From Labrenzia sp. CE80 (GTDB taxonomy: Bacteria > Pseudomonadota > Alphaproteobacteria > Rhizobiales > Stappiaceae): DNA of 64,000 bases. Under the pieces are notes generated by a model that had not been told where the DNA came from, searched no databases, and worked only from the letters and a program-made list of their open reading frames with translations. The number at the start of each line of letters is the position of its first letter. Within the stretch, counting starts at the first letter, position 1. The stretch spans positions 310,001 to 374,000 of the forward strand of contig NZ_WAJT01000003.1 in the NCBI RefSeq assembly GCF_009650605.1, in the 5' to 3' direction. Positions 6,595-14,027 of the stretch are shown in pieces. Position numbers and translations under genes: made by a program.

Positions 6595-9162
6595 TCAATA
6601 ACGCTTCAACAAACGCTCCAGGTAGTCCAGTTCCAGCTTCGGTCGGGATGGGTCGGAGAATCTGCGGCGCAACTCCTCCAGGATCCGGCGTGCACGCTGA
6701 ACATCAATTTCATCCGGCACTTTGACCTGATTGCCGAAATCGGGGCCTTCCGTCCGCCTTGGCCGTCCTAACGGGTCTTCATCAAGCGGCGAGCGGCCCT
6801 GTGCCATTCCCGGCCCATTGCCCTGGCCCATCATCTGTTCGGCCATGCCTTGGGCCCCACGGCGAAGGGCATCGAGGGCATCACCCTGTTGGCCGAGCGC
6901 CTGCTCGCCTTGTCCCTGACCAAGAGATTGCTGGGCCTGGCCCATGGCCTCACCAGCTTGACCAAGCTCGCTCGACTGGCCTTGCCCCTGATCATTCTGC
7001 CCAAGTTGATCCATAAGCTGCTGCAGCTGCTGCGCAAGATCGCCCTGACCCTGCTGAAGCTGTTTGAGCGCCTCGGCAAGCTGCTCTGGGGTCATTGGTT
7101 GCTGACCCTGCTGTCCGGATTGCCCTTGTTGCTGTTGGCGTTGCTGGCCTTCATTGCGATTGAATTGATGAGTCTGGTCCATGAGCTGCTGCTGCTTCTG
7201 AATCATCTCGCCCAACTGGTTCAGCATCTCCATCATTTCGCTTGTCATGCCATCCGGCGACATCTGCGGTCGGCCAGCTTGAAGGTTTTCCAGCATCTGC
7301 TGCATCTGCGCCAGGAGCTCACGCGCCGCATCCCGCGAGCCAGTCCTGGCCAACTCTTCGATCCGATCAAGCATTTCGCTGAGATCTTGCTGATTCAGGC
7401 TCTGCTGTTGTTGCGAGTTGAAGGGCTGCATCGCCTGCGGATTGCGCCTCATCTGGTCCGCCAATGCCTGCATATATTCGTTCAAGGCCTTCCGAAGGTT
7501 CTCGGTCAGCTTCGCGATTTCTTCTTCGCTTGCGCCGTTTTCGAGCGCCTTGCGCAGAGCCTCCTGTGCATCTCTCAAAGCACGTTCGGCAAGGGACAGA
7601 TCGCCGTCTTCAATGGTCAGCGCCAGATCCCAAAGGAGCGGCAGAAGCTCTTTCAGATCCTCATCGCTCTGGGCATGAACGAGACGCTTGTAGGCAAACC
7701 GAAGGCCAAGATAGTCTTTCGTCGCCATGTCGAAGGCTGCCGGAGCGAGCAGCAATCCATCAAAAGCGGTAAGGATTCGCGCGTGGTTGTTGGCATCAAG
7801 GGCCAGATCTCGACGTTGTTCGACAACAGCGCGGGCCAGAGGCTTTACGAATGGTCGTTGAGGCAGGGTAAAGGCATATGGCGGCGAAACGCCTTCCTGG
7901 CCCGCCTGATCTCGCGCAACCATGACCAGCTCGACTTCGGAACCCGCCCAGGGATGGGACGTGATATCGCGGATGGTTTCTCCCGTTTTTGCCGTCCCAG
8001 CTCTCGGCGGCAACGACAGCGGAAACTGGGGGGCTTCCACCAAGGGACGCGGCGCAGAAGATTCTGAGCCTGTTCGCGGCGAGGGACGGATCATCGCTTC
8101 CGCGGAGACCACCCCATAATCGTCCTTCACGAGATAGGAAAACTTCAGCGCGCCGGACAATTGCTCTTCCGGATCGTCGGTCAGCCGGATTTCGGGCGCT
8201 TCATCAGGAAGAACATCAAAGGTCCAACCTGTGATCAGAGTCTCACCAGAATATAGGTCGATACGGCCTGAACCGTTCAGAACGGCATCCCGTTCAATTG
8301 GAAGATCATCTTGGGTCACCGCCTCATCGGAACCTGCTTCAACCTGCGCAATCTCGACACCACCGCTGGTCTCTACGCGAAATTCGCGCGCGCCCTGGCT
8401 TCTAACGACGAAGACAGAGCCCTCAGGAACCTTGATCCAGGCATCAGAGTCGCGCAGCGCGGCGCTCTCGCCGGTAAGATAGACAGGTGGCTTGTCGGTA
8501 TACAGAGGTGGCGTGACCCAGGCATCAAGCCGACTTGCCACCGCAGCAACGTCGACAGGCGCGCGAAACGCTGAGCCGAGCCTGGACCATCCATCCTGGC
8601 CGCTCGAAACGAGACCAACGATCAGCAGCATCGCCGCGCCGACGCGGATGGCATAGGGATCCAGACGATAGGCCTTGGGGCTCGGAGGTCCCGCCCGCAT
8701 CGACGCCAAGGCAGCCGCCATGCGCTTCTTGTGAAGCTCCCAAAGCGCACGTGTTGCCGGGTCGTCTTCGCCGCTGACAAGCGTGTCCTCGACAGCGGTC
8801 AGAGGCCGATGGACCTGCCCGGTGGCCTTTTCGATCCGGGATAATGCGTCTTCTCTGGACGGCCAGCGCAACACAAGCAGATCACGAGCCGACCAGACAA
8901 GTGCAAGAGCAAAACCGCAAAGACCGATGAGCCGCGCCCACGCGGGCAGCAAAAGCCATCCGCCAATCAGGGAGAAACCGAAAAAAATGCAGACGACGAT
9001 GACGGCAGGAAACACAGCGCGCCAAAACCGCTCCAGGAAAAGGGCCACGCGGCTGCGCGCGACAAGCTCGTTCAAGCGATCAGTGGCCTTGGCCATGAAG
9101 GAAAGGCGTGTTTCCTGGGCTCCCGCCTCTCGGGAACTGTCTGTCGTGCCGCGTCGATCCAA
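6595..9162 (-). CDS. TIGR02302 / DUF4175 family membrane protein, Gln-rich
   Basis: An 855-residue alphaproteobacterial protein of unknown function. It has two adjacent membrane segments at about 48-95, a third near 190-205, a periplasmic beta-rich middle region, and a low-complexity Gln/Met/Gly-rich region at about 575-790 with repeated QLQQ, GQGQ and QQGQ stretches that should form coiled coils. The C-terminus is charged. The start is a TTG at 9162 with GGAGG seven bases upstream. It lies downstream of lysA in the conserved tlpA/argH-lptM-lysA-TIGR02302 order. The coiled-coil and membrane layout suggests an envelope scaffold, but this is inference. Confidence 0.85.
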   Translation of the reverse strand: MDRRGTTDSSREAGAQETRLSFMAKATDRLNELVARSRVALFLERFWRAVFPAVIVVCIFFGFSLIGGWLLLPAWARLIGLCGFALALVWSARDLLVLRWPSREDALSRIEKATGQVHRPLTAVEDTLVSGEDDPATRALWELHKKRMAAALASMRAGPPSPKAYRLDPYAIRVGAAMLLIVGLVSSGQDGWSRLGSAFRAPVDVAAVASRLDAWVTPPLYTDKPPVYLTGESAALRDSDAWIKVPEGSVFVVRSQGAREFRVETSGGVEIAQVEAGSDEAVTQDDLPIERDAVLNGSGRIDLYSGETLITGWTFDVLPDEAPEIRLTDDPEEQLSGALKFSYLVKDDYGVVSAEAMIRPSPRTGSESSAPRPLVEAPQFPLSLPPRAGTAKTGETIRDITSHPWAGSEVELVMVARDQAGQEGVSPPYAFTLPQRPFVKPLARAVVEQRRDLALDANNHARILTAFDGLLLAPAAFDMATKDYLGLRFAYKRLVHAQSDEDLKELLPLLWDLALTIEDGDLSLAERALRDAQEALRKALENGASEEEIAKLTENLRKALNEYMQALADQMRRNPQAMQPFNSQQQQSLNQQDLSEMLDRIEELARTGSRDAARELLAQMQQMLENLQAGRPQMSPDGMTSEMMEMLNQLGEMIQKQQQLMDQTHQFNRNEGQQRQQQQGQSGQQGQQPMTPEQLAEALKQLQQGQGDLAQQLQQLMDQLGQNDQGQGQSSELGQAGEAMGQAQQSLGQGQGEQALGQQGDALDALRRGAQGMAEQMMGQGNGPGMAQGRSPLDEDPLGRPRRTEGPDFGNQVKVPDEIDVQRARRILEELRRRFSDPSRPKLELDYLERLLKRY

Positions 9163-9179
9163 GAGTGCGCCTCCGTTCG

Positions 9180-9206
9180 TGCCTCACCCTTTAGTAAGGT
9201 GAGGCA
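9180..9206. promoter_or_regulatory. Perfect 9-bp hairpin between lysA and the TIGR02302 gene
   Basis: TGCCTCACC (9180-9188) and GGTGAGGCA (9198-9206) are perfect inverted repeats with a nine-base loop. Neither side has a T-run, so it is not a standard terminator. It lies 17 bases upstream of the TIGR02302 start, in its leader. Confidence 0.5.
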
Positions 9207-9256
9207 TAAGTCCGGTCACGGCAAGTTGTTGAAACAACCAAATTTGGATTTTGGGC

Positions 9257-10531
9257 TCACGAACCCTTGAGCCAGCCTGGAATTTTATCCTGGCCAAGCA
9301 GGTCGTCATACGTTGGCCTGGGCCGGATGACCGCAAATTCGTCATCTTTTACCAAGACTTCCGGGATAAGCAGTCGGCTGTTATAGGTGCTCGAAAGCGT
9401 CGCGCCATATGCCCCGGCCGAATAGACAGCCAAAAGATCCCCAGACTTCACTTCTGGGAGATCACGTTCCTGAGCCAGGTAATCGCCGGTCTCGCAGACG
9501 GGACCGACCACATCGGCCTTGATTCGGCCGGTTTCCAGCGCAGGCTCACGTATTGGGCCGACCTCGTGATGCGCTTCATAAAGCGTCGGCCGGATCAGAT
9601 CGTTCATCGCCGCGTCAACGATCACGAAATCCTTGTTCGCGCCGTCCTTCACAAAAAGAACTTTCGTCACCAGAATCCCAGCGTTGCCTGCAATCAAACG
9701 GCCTGGTTCGAAAATCACCCGGCAGTCAAGCTTCGTCACATGCTTCCGGACCACATCGGCATAGGCATCGGGATGCGGCGGGGGATCATTGTCAACCACA
9801 TAGGGAATGCCAAGACCGCCGCCCAGATCGAGGTGCTCGATCACATGACCATCAGCCCGTAGTGATCCAATAAGGTCGCCAAGGCGGGAGAAGGCTGAAT
9901 CGAACGGATCCAGCTGCGTGATCTGCGACCCGATATGCATGTCGATGCCGCTGATCTCAATATTCGGCAACTGTGCCGCGTCAGCATAGGCCTTGCGCGC
10001 GTCCTGCCAGGGAATGCCGAACTTGTTTTCGGCCTTGCCAGTCGAAATTTTGGAATGGGTTTTCGCATCTACATCCGGATTGATGCGCAACGAGATCTTG
10101 GCTGTCTTGCCCTTTTGGCCGGCGACGCGGGAAAGCTGCGCCAGTTCAGGCAGGGATTCCACGTTGAAGCAAAGAATATCCTGATCAAGAGCGTAGGACT
10201 GCTCACCCTCGGTCTTGCCGACACCGGAAAACAGAATCCGTTCGCCAGGCACACCAGCAGCCCTTGCGCGACGCAATTCACCTTCAGACACCACATCCAT
10301 GCCTGCGCCAAGATCCGCTAGGGTCTTCAGCACCGCAAGGTTGGAGTTGGCCTTCACCGCAAAGGCAACAAGCGAGTCGACACCTTCGAAAGCTGCGGAA
10401 AACACGTTGTAGTGCCGCACAAGCGTTGCACTTGAATAACAATAGAATGGCGTGCCGACTTCCTCGGCAATCCGTTCCACAGACACGCCTTCCGCATGAA
10501 GCGCGCCGCAACGATACGCAAAATGATGCAC
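9257..10531 (-). CDS. lysA: Diaminopimelate decarboxylase
   Basis: Last step of lysine biosynthesis: PLP-dependent decarboxylation of meso-diaminopimelate. 424 residues, normal length. PLP lysine is Lys60 in FAVKANSN; the barrel motifs DMHIGSQI and LGGGLGIPY, the EPGR phosphate/substrate motif, and the catalytic CETGDYLA block are all present. It is preceded by the LptM-like lipoprotein gene (26 bases) and argH on the same strand, forming argH-lptM-lysA. Confidence 0.96.
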   Translation of the reverse strand: MHHFAYRCGALHAEGVSVERIAEEVGTPFYCYSSATLVRHYNVFSAAFEGVDSLVAFAVKANSNLAVLKTLADLGAGMDVVSEGELRRARAAGVPGERILFSGVGKTEGEQSYALDQDILCFNVESLPELAQLSRVAGQKGKTAKISLRINPDVDAKTHSKISTGKAENKFGIPWQDARKAYADAAQLPNIEISGIDMHIGSQITQLDPFDSAFSRLGDLIGSLRADGHVIEHLDLGGGLGIPYVVDNDPPPHPDAYADVVRKHVTKLDCRVIFEPGRLIAGNAGILVTKVLFVKDGANKDFVIVDAAMNDLIRPTLYEAHHEVGPIREPALETGRIKADVVGPVCETGDYLAQERDLPEVKSGDLLAVYSAGAYGATLSSTYNSRLLIPEVLVKDDEFAVIRPRPTYDDLLGQDKIPGWLKGS

Positions 10532-10557
10532 GAGAATTCCTCGAAACTTGAGCCTGA

Positions 10558-10803
10558 CTAGATCAGGGCATCCAGAATAAAACCTGAAGGCACGGCTGAC
10601 GACGGCTCACCAGGGCGCTCGACAGCACTGCCCGCGCCGGGTGGATTCAGATAGGTCCCAGATTCTTCAACGGCGGCAGAGGCAGGATCCGCAGCAGCAG
10701 GGCTTTCCAGCGCACCACGTCGACCACACCCCGAGACAACAAATGCCAGGGCCAGAAACAAGCTGCAAAGCACAACAGGGTTCACAAAGCGTTTTGCCGC
10801 CAT
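10558..10803 (-). CDS. lptM: Small LptM-like lipoprotein
   Basis: 81 residues when started at the ATG at 10803. It has a signal peptide with lipobox Val-Ser-Gly-Cys (Cys26) followed at once by GRRGALESP, the pattern of the LptM/YifL family, which in E. coli assists oxidative maturation of the LPS translocon LptD. The remainder is Pro/Ala/Ser/Glu-rich and likely disordered. The frame is open to 10851, but those residues precede the signal peptide and are probably not translated. It lies between argH and lysA, the position known in other alphaproteobacteria. Family assignment is by motif only. Confidence 0.78.
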   Translation of the reverse strand: MAAKRFVNPVVLCSLFLALAFVVSGCGRRGALESPAAADPASAAVEESGTYLNPPGAGSAVERPGEPSSAVPSGFILDALI

Positions 10804-10906
10804 GGACCGGCCCTTTTCATCCGTTTGAAAACTCGACTTCTCTCCTCGCATGACCGGGCGTCGACGGCAACCCCGTCGGTCCTGCTCTGCGACGATGGGA
10901 AAGGCG

Positions 10907-12292
10907 TCAGCTTTTCGAAAGGTCCTTCAGCCAACGACGCGCCTGCTTTCGCACATTCACAGGAGAGGTGCCGCCCTGACTGGTGCGCGAACGCACGGAT
11001 TTGTCGACAGACAGCACCGAGAACACCTCTTGTGTGATCTTCGGCTCGACACTCTGCATCTCTTCGAGTGAGACCTTGTGAAGCTCGATTCCGCGTTCGA
11101 CCGCAATTCCAACGATCCGTCCCGTGACATGATGGGCATCACGGAACGGCAGGCCAAGAACACGGACCAGCCAATCAGCAAGGTCGGTTGCCGTCGAATA
11201 CCCGGACCCGGCAGCTTTTTTCATGACTTTCGTCACCGGCTCCAGATCCTTGACCATGCCGGTCATCGCGGCGAGGGCCAAGGAAATGCTGGCGAGACCG
11301 TCAAAGGCCTGTTCCTTGTCTTCCTGCATGTCCTTGGAATAGGCCAGCGGAAGTCCCTTCATCATCACCAGAAGTGAATTCAACGATCCATAGATCCGTC
11401 CGGTTTTGGCACGCACCAGCTCGGCCGCATCCGGGTTTTTCTTCTGCGGCATGATGGACGAGCCGGTCGAGAATTTGTCGGACAGCTTGATAAATCCGAA
11501 CTGCGCGGAACACCAGATGACGATCTCTTCGGCAAGGCGCGACAAATGCATCGAGCAAATGGACGCAGCTGACAATGCCTCGATGACGAAGTCACGGTCG
11601 GAGACCCCGTCAAGAGAGTTTGCCATCGGGCGGTCAAAACCAAGCGCTTCCGCGGTTGCCTTTCGATCGATCGGGAAGGATGTCCCTGCCAGCGCAGCCG
11701 ACCCGAGTGGACTTTCATTCATCCGCCTACGGGCATCACGAACGCGGCTGCGGTCGCGGGCGAACATCTCGACATAGGCAAGAAGATGGTGACCGAATGT
11801 CACCGGTTGCGCAGACTGAAGATGCGTAAAGCCCGGCATGACATCAACTGCATGCGTCTCCGCCTTTTCAGCCAGCGCTTGCATCAGATCGGTCAGCTGC
11901 TCATCCAGTGTATCCATCGTGTCGCGCACCCAAAGACGAAAGTCTGTAGCAACCTGATCGTTTCGCGACCTGCCGGTGTGCAAGCGTCCCGCAGCCGGAC
12001 CAATCAGCTCGGCCAGGCGGGCTTCGATGTTCATGTGGATGTCTTCGAGCGCCCGCGAGAACTTAAACTCGTCATTTTCGATCTCTGACAGGATTGTGTC
12101 TAGACCTTGAGCGATCTTCGCAGCATCGTCGCCTGAAACAATTCCCTGGGCAGCAAGCATGGCCACATGGGCTTTCGAACCCGCAATGTCTTGCCTATAT
12201 AGCTTGCGGTCGTAGTCGATGGAGGCGTTGATTTCCTCCATGATTGCGTCCGGTCCTTCGGCGAACCGGCCGCCCCACATGCGATTGCTCAT
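10907..12292 (-). CDS. argH: Argininosuccinate lyase
   Basis: Final enzyme of arginine biosynthesis, releasing arginine and fumarate. The 461-residue form starting at MSNRMWGGRF (ATG at 12292) matches the family start; the frame remains open to 12361 without family similarity and across the divergent tlpA start. The fumarase/aspartase-superfamily signature GSSIMPQKKNPD is present, as are HTGRSRNDQ and the TSFPIDR block. It is first of argH-lptM-lysA and divergent from tlpA, with 42 bases between starts. Confidence 0.96.
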   Translation of the reverse strand: MSNRMWGGRFAEGPDAIMEEINASIDYDRKLYRQDIAGSKAHVAMLAAQGIVSGDDAAKIAQGLDTILSEIENDEFKFSRALEDIHMNIEARLAELIGPAAGRLHTGRSRNDQVATDFRLWVRDTMDTLDEQLTDLMQALAEKAETHAVDVMPGFTHLQSAQPVTFGHHLLAYVEMFARDRSRVRDARRRMNESPLGSAALAGTSFPIDRKATAEALGFDRPMANSLDGVSDRDFVIEALSAASICSMHLSRLAEEIVIWCSAQFGFIKLSDKFSTGSSIMPQKKNPDAAELVRAKTGRIYGSLNSLLVMMKGLPLAYSKDMQEDKEQAFDGLASISLALAAMTGMVKDLEPVTKVMKKAAGSGYSTATDLADWLVRVLGLPFRDAHHVTGRIVGIAVERGIELHKVSLEEMQSVEPKITQEVFSVLSVDKSVRSRTSQGGTSPVNVRKQARRWLKDLSKS

Positions 12293-12334
12293 GCCCTGTG
12301 CCCCTGAGAGATGCCCCTTGCGAGGTCTGAAAGA

Positions 12335-12997
12335 ATGACGAACCCGACCGAAACCGCTCAACGCCCTAAACGACGCCTGGTCGCAGCAGGTGTTGCCGGC
12401 TCTATAGCCGCTCTTGCGGCGGTATACGTGATCGTCGGCCCTGATGGCAACTCACACGGAACGCAAAGCTGCACCCTGGCTCAGGAAACCGCCCAAACTA
12501 TCAAGCCGTTTGCAACCGGCGAAGTCGCCGCGTTCCTGCCCGCGCAAAAGGCACTGCCGCTGTCTGAGCTGACTTTCAAGAAGCCGGACGGCACGGTCGC
12601 AACGATGTCGGATTTCAAGGACAAGACGATCTTGATGAACCTTTGGGCCACATGGTGCGCACCTTGCCGAAAGGAAATGCCGGCGCTGGATGAGCTACAG
12701 GCTGATCTGGGGAATGATGATTTTGAGGTGGTCGCCGTCAACCTTGACCGTGGCGGCGAAGAAAAGCCGAAGGCATTTCTAGAAGAAATCGGCGTCAGCC
12801 ATCTGAGCTTCTATCACGATGCATCGAACAAGCTCATGACCGATCTTCGCACGAAGGGAAGGGCGACCGGCCTTCCAACCACGATCCTTATCGGCCCGGA
12901 GAACTGTGAAATCGGAACCATGTATGGCCCCGCAGAATGGGCATCCGGCGAGGCGAAGAAACTGATTGAAGCAGCACTCAAATCAATCGCCGGCTAG
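12335..12997 (+). CDS. tlpA: TlpA-family thiol:disulfide interchange protein
   Basis: 220 residues. An N-terminal membrane anchor (about 16-34) is followed by a periplasmic thioredoxin fold with the active site WCAPC in LWATWCAPCRKEMP, then the cis-Pro region GLPTTILIG. TlpA proteins reduce periplasmic thiols during cytochrome oxidase/cytochrome c maturation. The start at 12335 (MTNPTE) follows GAGG; a frame start at 12311 is less likely. Its stop codon sits at the centre of an 18-bp perfect palindrome. Convergent with the small-gene trio. Confidence 0.9.
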   Translation: MTNPTETAQRPKRRLVAAGVAGSIAALAAVYVIVGPDGNSHGTQSCTLAQETAQTIKPFATGEVAAFLPAQKALPLSELTFKKPDGTVATMSDFKDKTILMNLWATWCAPCRKEMPALDELQADLGNDDFEVVAVNLDRGGEEKPKAFLEEIGVSHLSFYHDASNKLMTDLRTKGRATGLPTTILIGPENCEIGTMYGPAEWASGEAKKLIEAALKSIAG

Positions 12998-13004
12998 CCG
13001 GCGA
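12987..13004. terminator. 18-bp perfect palindrome containing the tlpA stop codon
   Basis: TCGCCGGCTAGCCGGCGA is its own reverse complement. RNA from either strand can fold a 7-bp GC-rich stem with a CTAG loop. The plus strand continues with CTGCATTTTC, a weak T-run. It lies between tlpA and the convergent 68-residue gene and may terminate both. Confidence 0.5.
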
Positions 13005-13023
13005 CTGCATTTTCAAAGAAACG

Positions 13024-13230
13024 TCAGGCCGTGATATCCACGGCGTTGCCGAGGCCAGGAATCTGCCGCGATTCCCGGCGGTCTTCCTGTTTGGTTTCTT
13101 GCGCTTCCTGCAGACGATCAGCAACCTGACGTTCCTGTTCGTTTGCATCCTTGACTGCATTGGTCGCAAGCTCGCTGCGCACATTGTAGTTGCTCGCGGC
13201 TGCTGAGCTGCTACCCGAAATTTCTACCAT
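13024..13230 (-). CDS. Small charged protein with GLGN-type C-terminal tail
   Basis: 68 residues, not recognised as a known family. A Ser/Ala-rich start is followed by a strongly charged, probably helical middle (Glu, Gln, Arg, Asp), and it ends IPGLGNAVDITA. The same ending pattern (GLG-N/G-x-hydrophobic-D-V/I-S/T) closes the next two genes upstream, which is also the usual ending of YjfB motility proteins. GGAG lies eight bases before the ATG, supporting translation. It is 36 bases downstream of the 94-residue gene and probably cotranscribed. No signal peptide or membrane segment is seen. Function unknown. Confidence 0.65.
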   Translation of the reverse strand: MVEISGSSSAAASNYNVRSELATNAVKDANEQERQVADRLQEAQETKQEDRRESRQIPGLGNAVDITA

Positions 13231-13266
13231 GTTCCATTCTCCTTCATCGATGGGGCCAAGAGCGCG

Positions 13267-13551
13267 TTAGACGGTGACATCCAGCCTGTTTCCCAGGCCT
13301 TCTTGTGCCTCTCGTGCCTGGACACGACCTTCGATCTGTTCTGCCTGCCGGGCGAGGGTTTCAGCACGGTTGCTACTGAGGTCAGCTCGGCGTTGCACAG
13401 TTTCCGCCACGACCCTTTCCTGCTGAACATTAATTTGCTGCAGCTTTTCAGCTGTTCGTTCCGGGCCGGCGTCACCCGATCTGGGACTAAACACCTGCGC
13501 GGAGCCATATCCTGTGACTTCGGGCATTTCCGGATCCATTTCTTGAACCAC
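13267..13551 (-). CDS. Small coiled-coil protein with GLGN-type C-terminal tail
   Basis: 94 residues if the GTG at 13551 is used, 90 from the ATG at 13539; neither has a strong ribosome-binding site. The N-terminus contains a Met/Pro/Glu-rich segment; residues about 30-80 are a charged helix with repeating Gln/Arg/Glu and hydrophobic spacing, suggesting a coiled coil. It ends QEGLGNRLDVTV, matching the tails of its two neighbours. Not a recognised family. It sits between the 68-residue gene and the YjfB-like gene, all on the minus strand, and a possible TATAAT -10 element lies at 13706-13701 in the 190-base gap upstream. Confidence 0.6.
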   Translation of the reverse strand: MVQEMDPEMPEVTGYGSAQVFSPRSGDAGPERTAEKLQQINVQQERVVAETVQRRADLSSNRAETLARQAEQIEGRVQAREAQEGLGNRLDVTV

Positions 13552-13741
13552 TAGAGTGAGCTCTATATGGCGTCAAAAGAAGTAAACATCCGTAAATACA
13601 ATAAGTTACTTGAAATCAGGATAGATAAGGAAATAACCTCAGAAGTAATTTTTGATTCAAATTGAACCTGTTCCAGCGCAACACACTGGAATCGAACAGA
13701 ATTATATTTTTCGAAAAAACAGGACCTTACGTAAGGTTGGA
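13552..13741. promoter_or_regulatory. AT-rich gap with a 14-bp palindrome and possible promoter
   Basis: This 190-base stretch is visibly A+T-rich. ACCTTACGTAAGGT at 13724-13737 is a perfect palindrome four bases after the YjfB-like stop and is followed, reading the minus strand, by CCTGTTTTTT, so it may be a short terminator or an operator. Then TTTTTCGAAAAA (palindrome) and TATAAT (minus strand, 13706-13701) suggest a promoter for the 94-residue gene; no good -35 is visible. Confidence 0.35.
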
Positions 13742-13954
13742 TCAGACAGAGACGTCGATGTTCCCACCAAGGCCAGGTGCGGGAGCCGCAGGCGTCGATG
13801 TTGTCGCTTCGAGGCTTTGAGCCCCTGCTTCCAGAAGCGCAACCACGTTGGCGTCGGATGCTGCCGCCATCTTCATGATTTCAGTCTGGATAGCCGACGA
13901 AGTCTGAGACTGCGTCATCGTCACATACGCTGAAGCTATGCCTGTAGAATCCAT
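13742..13954 (-). CDS. YjfB-like putative motility protein
   Basis: 70 residues starting MDSTGIASAYVTMTQSQTS at the ATG at 13954, which has a perfect AGGAGG five bases away; a start at 13975 is less likely. The N-terminal short helix, central KMAAASDANVVALLEAG helix, Pro/Ala linker and the ending APGLGGNIDVSV match the YjfB family (named putative motility protein; role not established). A CtrA-type TTAA-N7-TTAA box lies 40 bases upstream. CtrA activates motility genes in many alphaproteobacteria, so context and family agree. Confidence 0.75.
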   Translation of the reverse strand: MDSTGIASAYVTMTQSQTSSAIQTEIMKMAAASDANVVALLEAGAQSLEATTSTPAAPAPGLGGNIDVSV

Positions 13955-13993
13955 CAAGACCTCCTGTATGGCCAAATTCTAGGTTAAGATCGC

Positions 13994-14008
13994 TTAACAC
14001 TGCCTTAA
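13994..14008. promoter_or_regulatory. CtrA-type binding box upstream of the YjfB-like gene
   Basis: TTAA at 13994-13997 and TTAA at 14005-14008, exactly seven bases apart, followed by CA; a further TTAA at 13984-13987 precedes it with a six-base gap. The box is 40 bases before the ATG of the YjfB-like gene, a usual activating distance. Confidence 0.55.
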
Positions 14009-14027
14009 CAAGACATTAGCAGGATCG

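Noticed and set aside
6850..8067. A 405-residue plus-strand open frame opposite the TIGR02302 gene
   Set aside because: It is the antisense of a Gln/Leu-rich coding sequence with no ribosome-binding site or family similarity; a codon-bias shadow.
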